This document shows, piece after piece, positions 23,566 to 31,185 of a stretch of DNA of 64,000 bases (positions within the stretch are counted from its first letter, which is position 1; each line of letters starts with the position of its first letter). The translations under genes were made by a program, and so were the position numbers. The DNA comes from Candidatus Saccharibacteria bacterium UBA6224 (lineage in GTDB: Bacteria; Patescibacteriota; Saccharimonadia; Saccharimonadales; UBA4665): positions 84,078-148,077 of the forward strand of contig DJWS01000009.1 of assembly GCA_002441585.1 (NCBI GenBank). Reading direction: 5' to 3'. The notes under the pieces are model-generated. The model had not been told where the DNA came from, did not search any database, and saw nothing but the letters and a program-made list of their open reading frames with translations.

Positions 23566-23655
23566 GGGATTCGAACGCGAGCGCCAGTGGCGCTCAGCCG
23601 CCCGAAGCCTGGCGACCATGGGAGCCAGGTTGACCGAAGGTCAAGGTCGAATCCC
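23566..23655 (+). other. tRNA-like cloverleaf relic (tRNA 3'-end fragments)
   Basis: GGGATTCGA (23566-23574) pairs with TCGAATCCC (23647-23655), enclosing three perfect hairpins: GAGCGCC/GGCGCTC (23579-23595), CCTGGC/GCCAGG (23608-23629) and TTGACC/GGTCAA (23630-23644). The segment after it copies the T-arm/acceptor end of the neighbouring tRNA-Tyr (TCGAATCCCTCTCCCTGC), and a third tRNA 3'-end-like piece lies at 23673-23692. No functional anticodon arm is seen. It may be remnants of tRNA genes or of integration at them. Confidence 0.5.
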
Positions 23656-23708
23656 TCTCCCTGCCGGAGGTAGGTCGAATCCCACCCACCACCTGCTATA
23701 GTTACAAT

Positions 23709-23927
23709 ATGACCAAAGCCAATAAGCGGATTAATATCCTTTATACCAATTGGCGTGACGAGCAAGCTTGGCGCACGATCGAACCGCTTAAGATATGGTT
23801 TGGGTCGACCGAGTGGCACAAGGACGAGCAGTGGCTGCTGACGGCGTTGGATGTCGATAAGAACGCCGAGCGAGATTTTGCCATGAAGGATATCCAAGAA
23901 TGGCAGGCTGACGAACAATCAGAGTAG
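23709..23927 (+). CDS. Small WYL-like domain protein, 72 aa
   Basis: The run RTIEPLKIWFGSTEWHKDEQ followed by WLLTALDVDKNAERDFAMKDI resembles the compact WYL-like segment seen at the end of some bacterial regulators and as stand-alone small proteins; assigned from memory of that pattern only. TGC-TATAGT (23694-23702) ends 6 nt before ATG 23709, so the mRNA should be leaderless. Lies between tRNA genes. Role unknown. Confidence 0.6.
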   Translation: MTKANKRINILYTNWRDEQAWRTIEPLKIWFGSTEWHKDEQWLLTALDVDKNAERDFAMKDIQEWQADEQSE

Positions 23928-23933
23928 AGAGAC

Positions 23934-23962
23934 TTGAGAAAATAAGCATTTATCGCTATACT
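23934..23962 (+). promoter_or_regulatory. Promoter of tRNA-Thr(GGU)
   Basis: TTGAGA (23934-23939), 17-nt spacer, TATACT (23957-23962), 23 nt before the tRNA. Confidence 0.75.
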
Positions 23963-23985
23963 TTCATCTGTTATTAGCCCCCAAT

Positions 23986-24060
<75 letters not shown>

Positions 24061-24103
24061 ATTACACGAATTTGTGAGAAACTTTACAGATAAAAGGTCA
24101 GCC

Positions 24104-24193
24104 AGGGTGCTTAAGTATAGGTGTGCTTGAGAGAAATAATGGTTCATAAGTAGTAGACCACAAGCACCCTTAACCCCGCATCAATGCGGGGTT
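24104..24193 (+). terminator. Structured trailer and terminator after tRNA-Thr(GGU)
   Basis: AGGGTGCTT (24104-24112) pairs with AAGCACCCT (24162-24170), closing a 49-nt domain; then AACCCCGCA-TCAA-TGCGGGGTT (24172-24193) is a strong terminator hairpin. It could be a tRNA trailer or an independent small RNA; no promoter was found between them. Confidence 0.55.
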
Positions 24194-24215
24194 ATAAAAT
24201 TATCATAAAAAGTAC

Positions 24216-24244
24216 TTGACAAAGCATAAGCGTCTCGATACCAT
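24216..24244 (+). promoter_or_regulatory. Promoter of the orphan small RNA
   Basis: Consensus TTGACA (24216-24221), 17-nt spacer, TACCAT (24239-24244). The expected +1 (24251, G) is exactly the first base of the first hairpin of the RNA. Confidence 0.7.
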
Positions 24245-24250
24245 ATCGTT

Positions 24251-24380
24251 GTAAACCAAGCCACAAGCCGAAGTTTACACTCTTATTTTGTAAGCGAACG
24301 CCTAAAAAAACGAACACTTACAAAAACTTATCCTTCTTGCAAGAAGAACAAGATAGCGGTTTGATCAACCGCTATTTTTG
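24251..24380 (+). ncRNA. Orphan structured small RNA, about 130 nt
   Basis: No ORF. Four successive hairpins: GTAAAC/GTTTAC (24251-24278); TTTTGTAAG/CTTACAAAA (24286-24325) with an A-rich 22-nt loop; the palindrome CTTCTTGCAAGAAG (24333-24346); and ATAGCGGTT-TGATC-AACCGCTAT followed by TTTTG (24353-24380), a typical terminator. With its own promoter at 24216 it forms a complete transcription unit upstream of pspC-rpmG, which has a separate promoter. It does not look like 6S, SRP or tmRNA. Confidence 0.7.
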
Positions 24381-24446
24381 TATTTAGACACCATCCGATT
24401 ACAATTACGTTTACAACCGGCATTTCATCTGTTAAAATACATCGTC

Positions 24447-24653
24447 GTGGCCAGAAAACTTTATCGTTCGACCAATGATAAGATGATCGCTGGCATATGT
24501 GGTGGCTTGGGCGAGTATTTCGATACCGACCCGGTCATCTTCCGGATTTTATTCGTCATTTTGGCGCTGCCAGGAGGACTTCCGGGCGTCATACCATACG
24601 TAATTATGTGGCTACTAGTCCCAGAGAAAGGTAACGAAACAACCAATGGCTAA
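24447..24653 (+). CDS. PspC-domain protein
   Basis: 68 aa, GTG start. The sequence KLYRSTNDKMIAGICGGLGEYF plus a hydrophobic helix (VIFRILFVILALPGGLPGVIPYVIMWLLVPE region) is the PspC/phage-shock domain, a small inner-membrane protein linked to envelope stress. Extended -10 TGT-TAAAAT (24430-24438) places the start site on the GTG, so it is leaderless. Overlaps rpmG by 8 nt. Confidence 0.9.
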   Translation: MARKLYRSTNDKMIAGICGGLGEYFDTDPVIFRILFVILALPGGLPGVIPYVIMWLLVPEKGNETTNG

Positions 24654-24849
24654 AAAAGGCGATAAGCGCAAGATTGTTGGCCTCGTATCCGAGGAAAGCG
24701 GCGAGCGGATTTATTACACTAGTAAGAACACTATGAACACGCCAGAGAAATTGGCGCTGCGCAAGTACAGCAAGAAACTGCGCAAGCACGTCGTGTTCAC
24801 CGAGACCAAGAAAAATCTGGGTCGTAACGAAGTTAAACCCAAAAAATAA
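24646..24849 (+). CDS. rpmG: 50S ribosomal protein L33, cysteine-free form
   Basis: E-site region protein. 67 aa: RKIVGLVSEESGERIYYTSKN, TPEKLALRKYSKKLRKHVVFTETK. It lacks the CxxC pairs of zinc-binding L33 and carries a basic C-terminal extension (NLGRNEVKPKK). Co-transcribed with pspC. Confidence 0.95.
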   Translation: MAKKGDKRKIVGLVSEESGERIYYTSKNTMNTPEKLALRKYSKKLRKHVVFTETKKNLGRNEVKPKK

Positions 24850-24863
24850 CAGCGCCTTGTATC

Positions 24864-24890
24864 AAAAGCGGCCGTATGGCCGCTTTTTTG
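24864..24890. terminator. Bidirectional terminator between rpmG and the glucan operon
   Basis: AAAAGCGGCC-GTAT-GGCCGCTTTT hairpin, followed by a U-run in the plus direction and a shorter one on the minus strand; serves two convergent operons. Confidence 0.85.
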
Positions 24891-24911
24891 TTTGGTCTGA
24901 GAGTTCGGTTA

Positions 24912-26852
24912 TTAGTTGTCGATATCGTAATAATCGATGATGGTGTTGATGAGTTCAGCGTGGCTCCAGACCAGGGGTGTGACGGATACCGGCGCGCCAG
25001 TCGATGGTTCCACCTGCTCGCTAAGTACGCCGCTAGGCAAGCTGAGGGACATCGTCCACTCTAGTAACCGTTCGGCTTCCTGGCGGCGGTTGGTGGCGCA
25101 GTAATATTGAGCAATCCACAGCGTCGTAACGGCCCAGGGGTTGCCCTGGTAGGCTGGTTTGCTGGCAAAATAGTTGTCGTGTTCGTAGCGAGGTGAACCC
25201 TTGGACGGGCTGACATCTAGCAGGATATCCTCGATTTGCTTGATTGTCTCGCTGATGAATTCATCATGGGGCTTGAACAGGCCGAATTTCCAGGCGCCAT
25301 AAAGACTTGAAACGTCCAAAGTGTTATCGAACTTCAACGAGCCGTCTTCTTGGAGTAGATAGCCTTTGCGTAGCAGGCCGCGTTCGGCATCGAAGAAAAC
25401 CGTCACACCAGATAGGATGCGTTTGGCAGCATCTTGCCAGGTGACGCTATCGTCGGGGTAGTCAAACCTGTCGGCCATTTCTGAGGCGACTATCAGGGCA
25501 CGATACACCACGGCTGTAGTGTAGGTGCTAGTTAGGAATTTTTCCTCCCACAGGTCGTAACTGGCGTGCGGCAGGGACGTGTGCTCGTCAACGAAACGGG
25601 CCAAGAAATGCGCCGCCGGTTCGATGAAGGTGGTATAGAGGCTAAATACAAAGTCTACGTCTTGGCTGTAGCGCAGATACTCATCGATCATGAACAGAAC
25701 CACAGCCGTCTCGTCTTCCTGGATTGCTAGCTCTGTCCGACGCCCGTGGACTAATGGGTGCCAGGTGCTGCCGATGGCGCGGTCGGGCTGGTATTTGTGC
25801 ATTAGGTAGCCGTCGTGTGTCAATATGTCGCGGCAGAACTCGAAGAATCGTCGCGGTTCTTCTGTGTAGCCGAGCTTGATCAGTGGCCAGACGGCATAGG
25901 CACCGTCGCGGGGCCAGACGTAGCTGTAATAATCGCGCCCGTAATTATAGATCGATGAATCACAACTGGCGATGATGCCGCCGCGCTTGTCGGTGTGTAC
26001 CTTGATGACCATCAGTGATTTGCGAACAGCTTCGCGCTGCTCGTCGTTGACTTTGCCAAGCTTGGCGTCGGACTGGTCGAGCCAGTTCATCCACGAGCGC
26101 TCGGTGTAGTCCTGGCGGGCAGGCAGCCCTTGTTGCTTGATCTTCAGGTGGATTTCCTCGGCGGTGTATTGGTTATCGGCAGCGATAATCCAATAATGAA
26201 CGCCAGACGAGCCATGAGCGGCGACTTGCATCGAAATCCGAATAACAGAGTCGACCCCACCATGTTCGACGGCGTTTCCAGACAGTTCGCCATCCTCGGC
26301 ATCTTTGTAAGTGCCTTCTTTACCCTCGATACCATAATTGCCGACAGAGTATTGATCAAATGGCAAACCCTCGTCGGTTTGGCCATAAACCAACAGGCTG
26401 CAGCGTCCTTTGTAATCCAAAATGTAGTGTTCCTCGGGCTCGTACAAGGCCGTGTCACCGCGGCCACCGCGGGATATCTCAAAGACCTGATGCATGAAGA
26501 CCCTGATCGATCGGTCGTCATCGGCATGGTTATTGACGGTAATGCGGCGCATGAACGCGTTGAACTCATAATCCACGAAATCAGATAACTCCAATTCGAC
26601 CCGCAGGCGGTCGTTACTCAAGTGAATGCTGCTTACCAGCGCATCTGTCTGGAAATCCACCTGAGTGTGCCATTCGGCGTCGTCCGTCCAGCTGAACTGA
26701 CCATCGACCCAGACGCCGATACGATGGTGCATGCTACGCGAAGTGTTGAGGTTATCGAGCCCCACGTACGGGTAGTAGAAATCGTTGACGAGGCCTTGTT
26801 CGTTCAGGCCAATGGTTAGGCTGCCATTGCCGAGAATGACGCTTCGTGCCAC
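24912..26852 (-). CDS. GH15 glucoamylase-like glucan hydrolase
   Basis: 646 aa: N-terminal beta-sandwich domain (GNGSLTIGLNEQGLVNDFYYPYVG) and a C-terminal (alpha/alpha)6 barrel with YSYVWPRDGAYAVWPLIKLG, IQEDETAVVLFMIDEY, SYDLWEE and a C-terminal PLVWSHAELINTI, all GH15 hallmarks; the Glu residues of the QEDET and SHAE regions fit the catalytic pair. It would release glucose from alpha-1,4/1,6-glucan or short oligosaccharides. No signal peptide, so cytoplasmic. Third gene of a minus-strand operon with GH57 and GT4; start overlaps the GH57 stop. Confidence 0.92.
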   Translation of the reverse strand: MARSVILGNGSLTIGLNEQGLVNDFYYPYVGLDNLNTSRSMHHRIGVWVDGQFSWTDDAEWHTQVDFQTDALVSSIHLSNDRLRVELELSDFVDYEFNAFMRRITVNNHADDDRSIRVFMHQVFEISRGGRGDTALYEPEEHYILDYKGRCSLLVYGQTDEGLPFDQYSVGNYGIEGKEGTYKDAEDGELSGNAVEHGGVDSVIRISMQVAAHGSSGVHYWIIAADNQYTAEEIHLKIKQQGLPARQDYTERSWMNWLDQSDAKLGKVNDEQREAVRKSLMVIKVHTDKRGGIIASCDSSIYNYGRDYYSYVWPRDGAYAVWPLIKLGYTEEPRRFFEFCRDILTHDGYLMHKYQPDRAIGSTWHPLVHGRRTELAIQEDETAVVLFMIDEYLRYSQDVDFVFSLYTTFIEPAAHFLARFVDEHTSLPHASYDLWEEKFLTSTYTTAVVYRALIVASEMADRFDYPDDSVTWQDAAKRILSGVTVFFDAERGLLRKGYLLQEDGSLKFDNTLDVSSLYGAWKFGLFKPHDEFISETIKQIEDILLDVSPSKGSPRYEHDNYFASKPAYQGNPWAVTTLWIAQYYCATNRRQEAERLLEWTMSLSLPSGVLSEQVEPSTGAPVSVTPLVWSHAELINTIIDYYDIDN

Positions 26853-28060
26853 TAGACGGACACCCCTTTCTCGGCCAGGCGGTAGCGTAAATCGTGATAG
26901 GCGTTCATAAAGTTGATGTAGGCATCATAAGGTGATTCATACGGGCTGAAATAGGCGTGGATATCGCCGTCGTTCCACCACTTGGTACACATGTAGTAGA
27001 AATGGTCGGATGTTTGCAGGCGCCGCCAATCTTCGATAAGGGCTAGGTCATTGGTGCGTAAGATGGCACCACCAAGAGCGTACAGGTCGATGATGGCCTC
27101 TTGCTGGATCTTATTACCTAGCCAGGCAGACAGGTCGCGCTCGGTGTCGGCCCAGGTGATGGTTTGCGGCACATCAATCTGGTCGTTGGGCTCGAACGTA
27201 TCACAAGCTTCGCTGACCGTCATGAAGCTGTTGCCTGGAGTCTTGAGCCATTGGGCTGGCAGGGCGTCTAGGAAGTCGAAGATACCGCTGGCTTCCCACT
27301 GGTGCTCACCGAAGGTCTCGTAGTCCATGAACAGGTTGAAATTGGTGGCATCGCCGGTTTCGTTGAGCCAGTGTGAGAACTTGTCGGCCGTCAGTGGCCA
27401 TTCGGCCCAGTTGTGGTCACCAAAACGAAAAGCGATGTCGTCGGACAGCTTGTAATTTTTCATGAGCAAGCGGATATTGTCGGTGTAACTTGGGCGATAG
27501 ACGTAGTTTGGCGAGCGCCAACCAAGTACCGGATCCCAGCCCTCGGCTAAGATACCCTTGAAACCGGCTCGGTCGGCCCAATATGCCAGGTCGTTGTTGT
27601 AAGCCAGCTCGGTATTGCGGAATACTTGAGGGGTTTGGCCAAACAGTTTCTGGATCTTTTCCTTGTGCATCTGTACCTGAGCCTCGAATTCGGGCAGGGA
27701 ATAAAAGAAGGCCAAACTGTGGTGATAGGTCTCGGCCACGATTTCGACGCGGCCAGTAGCGACTAGCTCCTGGAAACTGTGCAAAGCGGCCGGCGACCAC
27801 TCCTCGAGTTGCTCCAGTACCGTACCGGTAATGGACATGCTTAGCTTAAATTCAGGGTGACGATTGAGCAGTTCCACAAGTTTGCGGTTAGTCGGGATGT
27901 ACGATTTCTCGGCAACCTTGTGCAAGATACGCTCGTTGCTTGTCCGGTGGTCGTAATGCGCCTGGAAATAGTCATGGTTGTGGCCGGCCTCAAGCGCCGT
28001 GTAGTGACGAACCCGATACGGTTGGTGTACGTGCAGGTAAAGAACGATTGCCTTACTCAT
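26852..28060 (-). CDS. GH57 alpha-glucan hydrolase/transferase
   Basis: 402 aa. Start YLHVHQPYRVR is the GH57 N-terminal HxHxP region; FRNTELAYNNDLAYWA fits the nucleophile Glu segment; FMDYETFGEHQW fits the acid/base Asp segment. The family includes alpha-amylase, 4-alpha-glucanotransferase and branching enzymes; the short length favours an amylase-like enzyme without a large C-terminal domain. Cytoplasmic. Overlaps the upstream GT4 gene by 4 nt. Confidence 0.92.
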   Translation of the reverse strand: MSKAIVLYLHVHQPYRVRHYTALEAGHNHDYFQAHYDHRTSNERILHKVAEKSYIPTNRKLVELLNRHPEFKLSMSITGTVLEQLEEWSPAALHSFQELVATGRVEIVAETYHHSLAFFYSLPEFEAQVQMHKEKIQKLFGQTPQVFRNTELAYNNDLAYWADRAGFKGILAEGWDPVLGWRSPNYVYRPSYTDNIRLLMKNYKLSDDIAFRFGDHNWAEWPLTADKFSHWLNETGDATNFNLFMDYETFGEHQWEASGIFDFLDALPAQWLKTPGNSFMTVSEACDTFEPNDQIDVPQTITWADTERDLSAWLGNKIQQEAIIDLYALGGAILRTNDLALIEDWRRLQTSDHFYYMCTKWWNDGDIHAYFSPYESPYDAYINFMNAYHDLRYRLAEKGVSV

Positions 28061-29268
28061 GCCAGGGCCACCTCTTGGGCGACATGACGCTGATAAACGG
28101 CGTAGACTTTGTCGGCTGCCTCGCGCCAGGACATCATCGATACTTCTGCTCGGGCATTCTCAAGCAATTGATCACGCAAGGCGCTACTACGTACGGCGGC
28201 TATCATTTGGTTGGCCATTTCGCTGACATCCCAAAAATCGACGCGCAAACAGCTGTGTAAGACTTCGGCGACACCGGATTGCTTGCTGATGAGTGACGGT
28301 GCACCGTAAACGGCCGCCTCAAGTGGAGTCAGGCCAAATGGTTCAGAAACCGACGGCATGACGAACAAATCCGAGATAGCAAACGCATCACGCCAGGCTT
28401 TACCGCGCTGGAAGCCGGTAAAGATGACGTTCTTGCCGATACCAAGTTCGGCCGACAGCTCTATCAGCTCCTGATACTGGTCTCCCGAGCCCACAACCAA
28501 AAAAAGAGTCTTCGGTTCACGTTGTACGACGAGTTGCGCGGCCCGGAGCCAATTGGGTAGACCCTTTTGAATGGTCAGACGTCCGATATTGGTAATGACC
28601 TTGTAACCCTGACCCTTCATGGTTGCCAAATAGCGATAGATGTTATCGGGTTCCAGTTGGACAATGCCGTCGTGGTCGATGCTGTTATGAACGACTTCTA
28701 TCTTATCCAGGGGGATGCCGTATTCGTGATGGATTGCCCGGCGCGTAAAGTCGCTGACTGCCAGGATGCGGTCGGCCATCAAGAAGGCGGATTCTTCGAT
28801 ATCGCGCACCAATGGGTTGCCGTGTTCGCCACCGGCTCGATCGGCCTCGACCGAGTGTACGTGCAGGACTATCGGGGTCCCCGTCTTAATCTTGAGGCGC
28901 ATGGCGGCCCTGAAAGTTAGCCAGTCGTGGGCATGGACGATATCGAACTCCATTTCGTCGGCCATCGAGGCGACGGCATGTTCGTACATAGCTACCTGAG
29001 AATAGAGATCGTGATATTCCTCGTGACCATCTTGGTAGCGATACTTGTAGCTATCATAGGCTATGCCACTCTTGATAATCTCGGTAACGCCGCGCGGGCT
29101 GGCGGCTGTCAACTTCATGAAATCGGGCTGCTCGTCACTGAAGTAAGGGAGTATGAACTCCATTTCGATGTTGTGCCGGCTGAGTGCTTTACACAGCTGG
29201 TAGCACGCGACCCCCAACCCACCGCTGTTATGCGGAGGCAATTCCCACCCAAGCATTAGGACTTTCAT
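28057..29268 (-). CDS. GT4 glycosyltransferase, glycogen-synthase-like
   Basis: 403 aa. Rossmann-type N-domain with MLGWELPPHNSGGLG and DIVHAHDWLTF; C-domain with NIGRLTIQKGLPNW and the E-x7-E motif SEPFGLTPLEAAVYG that binds the nucleotide sugar. It probably extends alpha-glucan from ADP- or UDP-glucose. First gene of the operon with GH57 and GH15, together giving glucan synthesis, trimming and glucose release. No branching or debranching genes are visible in this window. Confidence 0.92.
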   Translation of the reverse strand: MKVLMLGWELPPHNSGGLGVACYQLCKALSRHNIEMEFILPYFSDEQPDFMKLTAASPRGVTEIIKSGIAYDSYKYRYQDGHEEYHDLYSQVAMYEHAVASMADEMEFDIVHAHDWLTFRAAMRLKIKTGTPIVLHVHSVEADRAGGEHGNPLVRDIEESAFLMADRILAVSDFTRRAIHHEYGIPLDKIEVVHNSIDHDGIVQLEPDNIYRYLATMKGQGYKVITNIGRLTIQKGLPNWLRAAQLVVQREPKTLFLVVGSGDQYQELIELSAELGIGKNVIFTGFQRGKAWRDAFAISDLFVMPSVSEPFGLTPLEAAVYGAPSLISKQSGVAEVLHSCLRVDFWDVSEMANQMIAAVRSSALRDQLLENARAEVSMMSWREAADKVYAVYQRHVAQEVALA

Positions 29269-29417
29269 GCGCTGTCGTTACCGTATGATTTATTTGATTT
29301 GATTAAAGTATAAGCTTAATAAATTCTTTCTTCAACCGTGACATAAAGTGATAATGTGTTCGAGTAAGCCACGGTGGTCATGACACTTAACTATTTTGTT
29401 TGACCATCTATAGCCGA

Positions 29418-29446
29418 TTGACGTCCAAGCGTAACCGAGTTAGGCT
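29418..29446 (+). promoter_or_regulatory. Promoter of the 89-aa membrane protein
   Basis: TTGACG (29418-29423), 17-nt spacer, TAGGCT (29441-29446). Predicted start is 1 nt before ATG 29454, so the mRNA is leaderless. Confidence 0.65.
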
Positions 29447-29453
29447 ATGAATT

Positions 29454-29723
29454 ATGAGTATATTGCTAATGCACATCATCGTAGCCATGGCCGGAATAGT
29501 GAGTAGTACGGCGGGTTTGATTCGCCCCAGTAGCCGACAGCAAGCCGTCACCTGGACGCTAATAGCGGTTACTGTCGCTTCGGGCACTGTCCTGACTATT
29601 CAGTATCCAGCCCACCTAGTCGAGAGCTGCATTTACGGACTGTTTTATGTCGGACTGACCGCCTCAGCTGCTGTCTTAGCTGGCCGCAAGCTGGCTGCCA
29701 GCTCTATCCAGAACCGAAAATAA
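29454..29723 (+). CDS. Small membrane protein, 89 aa
   Basis: Not recognised. Three hydrophobic segments (about residues 2-20, 31-49, 56-78) separated by short polar loops, with a basic end (GRKLAASSIQNRK). The pattern suggests a three-helix membrane protein. It is isolated between the divergent glucan operon and the convergent 244-aa gene. Confidence 0.65.
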   Translation: MSILLMHIIVAMAGIVSSTAGLIRPSSRQQAVTWTLIAVTVASGTVLTIQYPAHLVESCIYGLFYVGLTASAAVLAGRKLAASSIQNRK

Positions 29724-29754
29724 CCGATCCCAGATTGAGCGCCACTTAGCATCG

Positions 29755-30489
29755 CTATGACTGTAGCTTAAGGCTACGGACGATGTCGTCGAATTGATTG
29801 ACCCGGTCACGAGTGTCTGATGCATAGACGTGGTAGCTAGCCCGCAAATATCGTCCGTCAGGCAGGGTAAACAGATAGACGTAGTTCTTATCGCCGCCTT
29901 TGCGGGAGCCAATTTCCTGATCGACGTCCTCCGGATAGGCGTAGGCGTAACGGGCGCCCGTGATAGTAGTGTCGCCCTGAACGATGGTAATGTCCGACTT
30001 TGTGCCGCTCGGTACGCTCATGTCGACCACCTGATATACGCCAATACTGAATATGATGGGACCATCACTGCCATAAGTGTTGCTGGTCGATACGACAACT
30101 GGCTTGGTTGGGTCGGCAGTCGGCTGCGTTTCACCGGTCATAAGCAGTGCGTCGATGTCTGCCGCCCGAATCACGGGGCCCCAGCCACGGGGTATTTCCA
30201 CTGTGAAGGCGTTGTTGACCGAGGCAATCGTATCGGTTGTGGCGTTGTCCTCGGTTGGGGGCGCGGTAACTTTTGCATCAGGGTTCACGAAAGTCCGGCC
30301 ATTGGCCCGGCACTGTTCCGGGTAGCTCTCCATCACAGGGTTGCCAGCCGCGACACATTCGGCATAAGAATTGATGGTCTTGCCTGGCGCGGAGCCTTTG
30401 GCCGCCAGCACAAAGCCGGCTATACCAGCCACCAACAACGCTATCGCTCCTATGATTATGAACTTGCGCTTATGGTTGCCTGGCTTCAT
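29755..30489 (-). CDS. Membrane-anchored extracytoplasmic protein, 244 aa
   Basis: A basic N-terminus and hydrophobic helix (FIIIGAIALLVAGIAGFVLA, residues 10-29) anchor it, with the rest outside. Residues about 40-68 (SYAECVAAGNPVMESYPEQC) match a small Cys-containing motif that recurs in exported proteins of CPR and other bacteria. The remaining domain (about 95-244) is not recognised; it has alternating beta-strand character. Function unknown. Confidence 0.8.
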   Translation of the reverse strand: MKPGNHKRKFIIIGAIALLVAGIAGFVLAAKGSAPGKTINSYAECVAAGNPVMESYPEQCRANGRTFVNPDAKVTAPPTEDNATTDTIASVNNAFTVEIPRGWGPVIRAADIDALLMTGETQPTADPTKPVVVSTSNTYGSDGPIIFSIGVYQVVDMSVPSGTKSDITIVQGDTTITGARYAYAYPEDVDQEIGSRKGGDKNYVYLFTLPDGRYLRASYHVYASDTRDRVNQFDDIVRSLKLQS

Positions 30490-30559
30490 CGGCTCGTCCT
30501 CCCGGTTAGCTATATGTTGAGCGTACTACGCGTAGCACTACGCGTCAAAGTAAGGTTGG

Positions 30560-31129
30560 CTAGATGTCACTACTCAGCTGTGAATAGACAAATTCCATCG
30601 GTAGTCCGTACGCTCCACTGTACGAGCCGTCGATTTTTTCGATTAGCGTGAAACCGGGTGCATCAAAAAATATGCCAAGTGCTCCACTTCGTATAGCGCC
30701 GTCGTCACCATCAATCAAACGATGCAGTAGCTGCTCGTCAAAGTGCTGATAAGTAAGGCTCGTATAACTCACGATTGAAGCGTGCTCCCCACCCGGCTTG
30801 ACGACGCAACAACCCGTGTAGACACCTATGGTTTGACCACTCAATTCCATGGCCGCTTTAAACGGGTCGCTCCCTGGTTCGGGTTTGCTGAAGACATTTC
30901 CAGCGTCATCGCATGTCAGCGTGTCGGCTGCGATGACGAACGCATCGCCATTGTCGTCAGCAACTTTCTCCGCCTTTTTTTCAGCCAGCAAACGCACACG
31001 TTCCGCTATCGGTTTGTCATCAAAGATGGATTCATCGATATCGGCTTCGATGACCTCAAAGTCCAACTTAGACTTGTCCATTACGAAATTTTTCAGAAAC
31101 GAGCCAGAGGCCAAAACTATTCTTGACAT
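30560..31129 (-). CDS. Maf-like nucleotide pyrophosphatase
   Basis: 189 aa from ATG 31129: RIVLASGSFLKN (family SxSPRR-type start, here degenerate at the PRR), AEKKAEKVA, VIAADTLTCDDAG, ETIG-like GQTIGVYTGC and C-terminal GSYSGAYGLPMEFV. The family hydrolyses non-canonical or canonical NTPs to NMP. The SPRR residues of typical Maf are changed to SFLK, so substrate preference may differ. SD AAGGAAG is 7 nt upstream of the start; the region is shared with the divergent gene at 31186. Confidence 0.82.
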   Translation of the reverse strand: MSRIVLASGSFLKNFVMDKSKLDFEVIEADIDESIFDDKPIAERVRLLAEKKAEKVADDNGDAFVIAADTLTCDDAGNVFSKPEPGSDPFKAAMELSGQTIGVYTGCCVVKPGGEHASIVSYTSLTYQHFDEQLLHRLIDGDDGAIRSGALGIFFDAPGFTLIEKIDGSYSGAYGLPMEFVYSQLSSDI

Positions 31130-31150
31130 ATGTAATCTTCCTTGTAGAAT
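31123..31150 (+). promoter_or_regulatory. Promoter of the 975-aa fusion gene
   Basis: TTGACA (31123-31128), 16-nt spacer, TAGAAT (31145-31150); the -35 overlaps the first codons of the divergent maf-like gene. Confidence 0.7.
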
Positions 31151-31185
31151 AAACCTCAATCTAATGTATAACAGAGACATACAAG

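Noticed and set aside
23478..23918. Minus-strand ORF across tRNA-Tyr
   Set aside because: It spans the tRNA gene and relic hairpins and is opposite the supported 72-aa gene; no SD.
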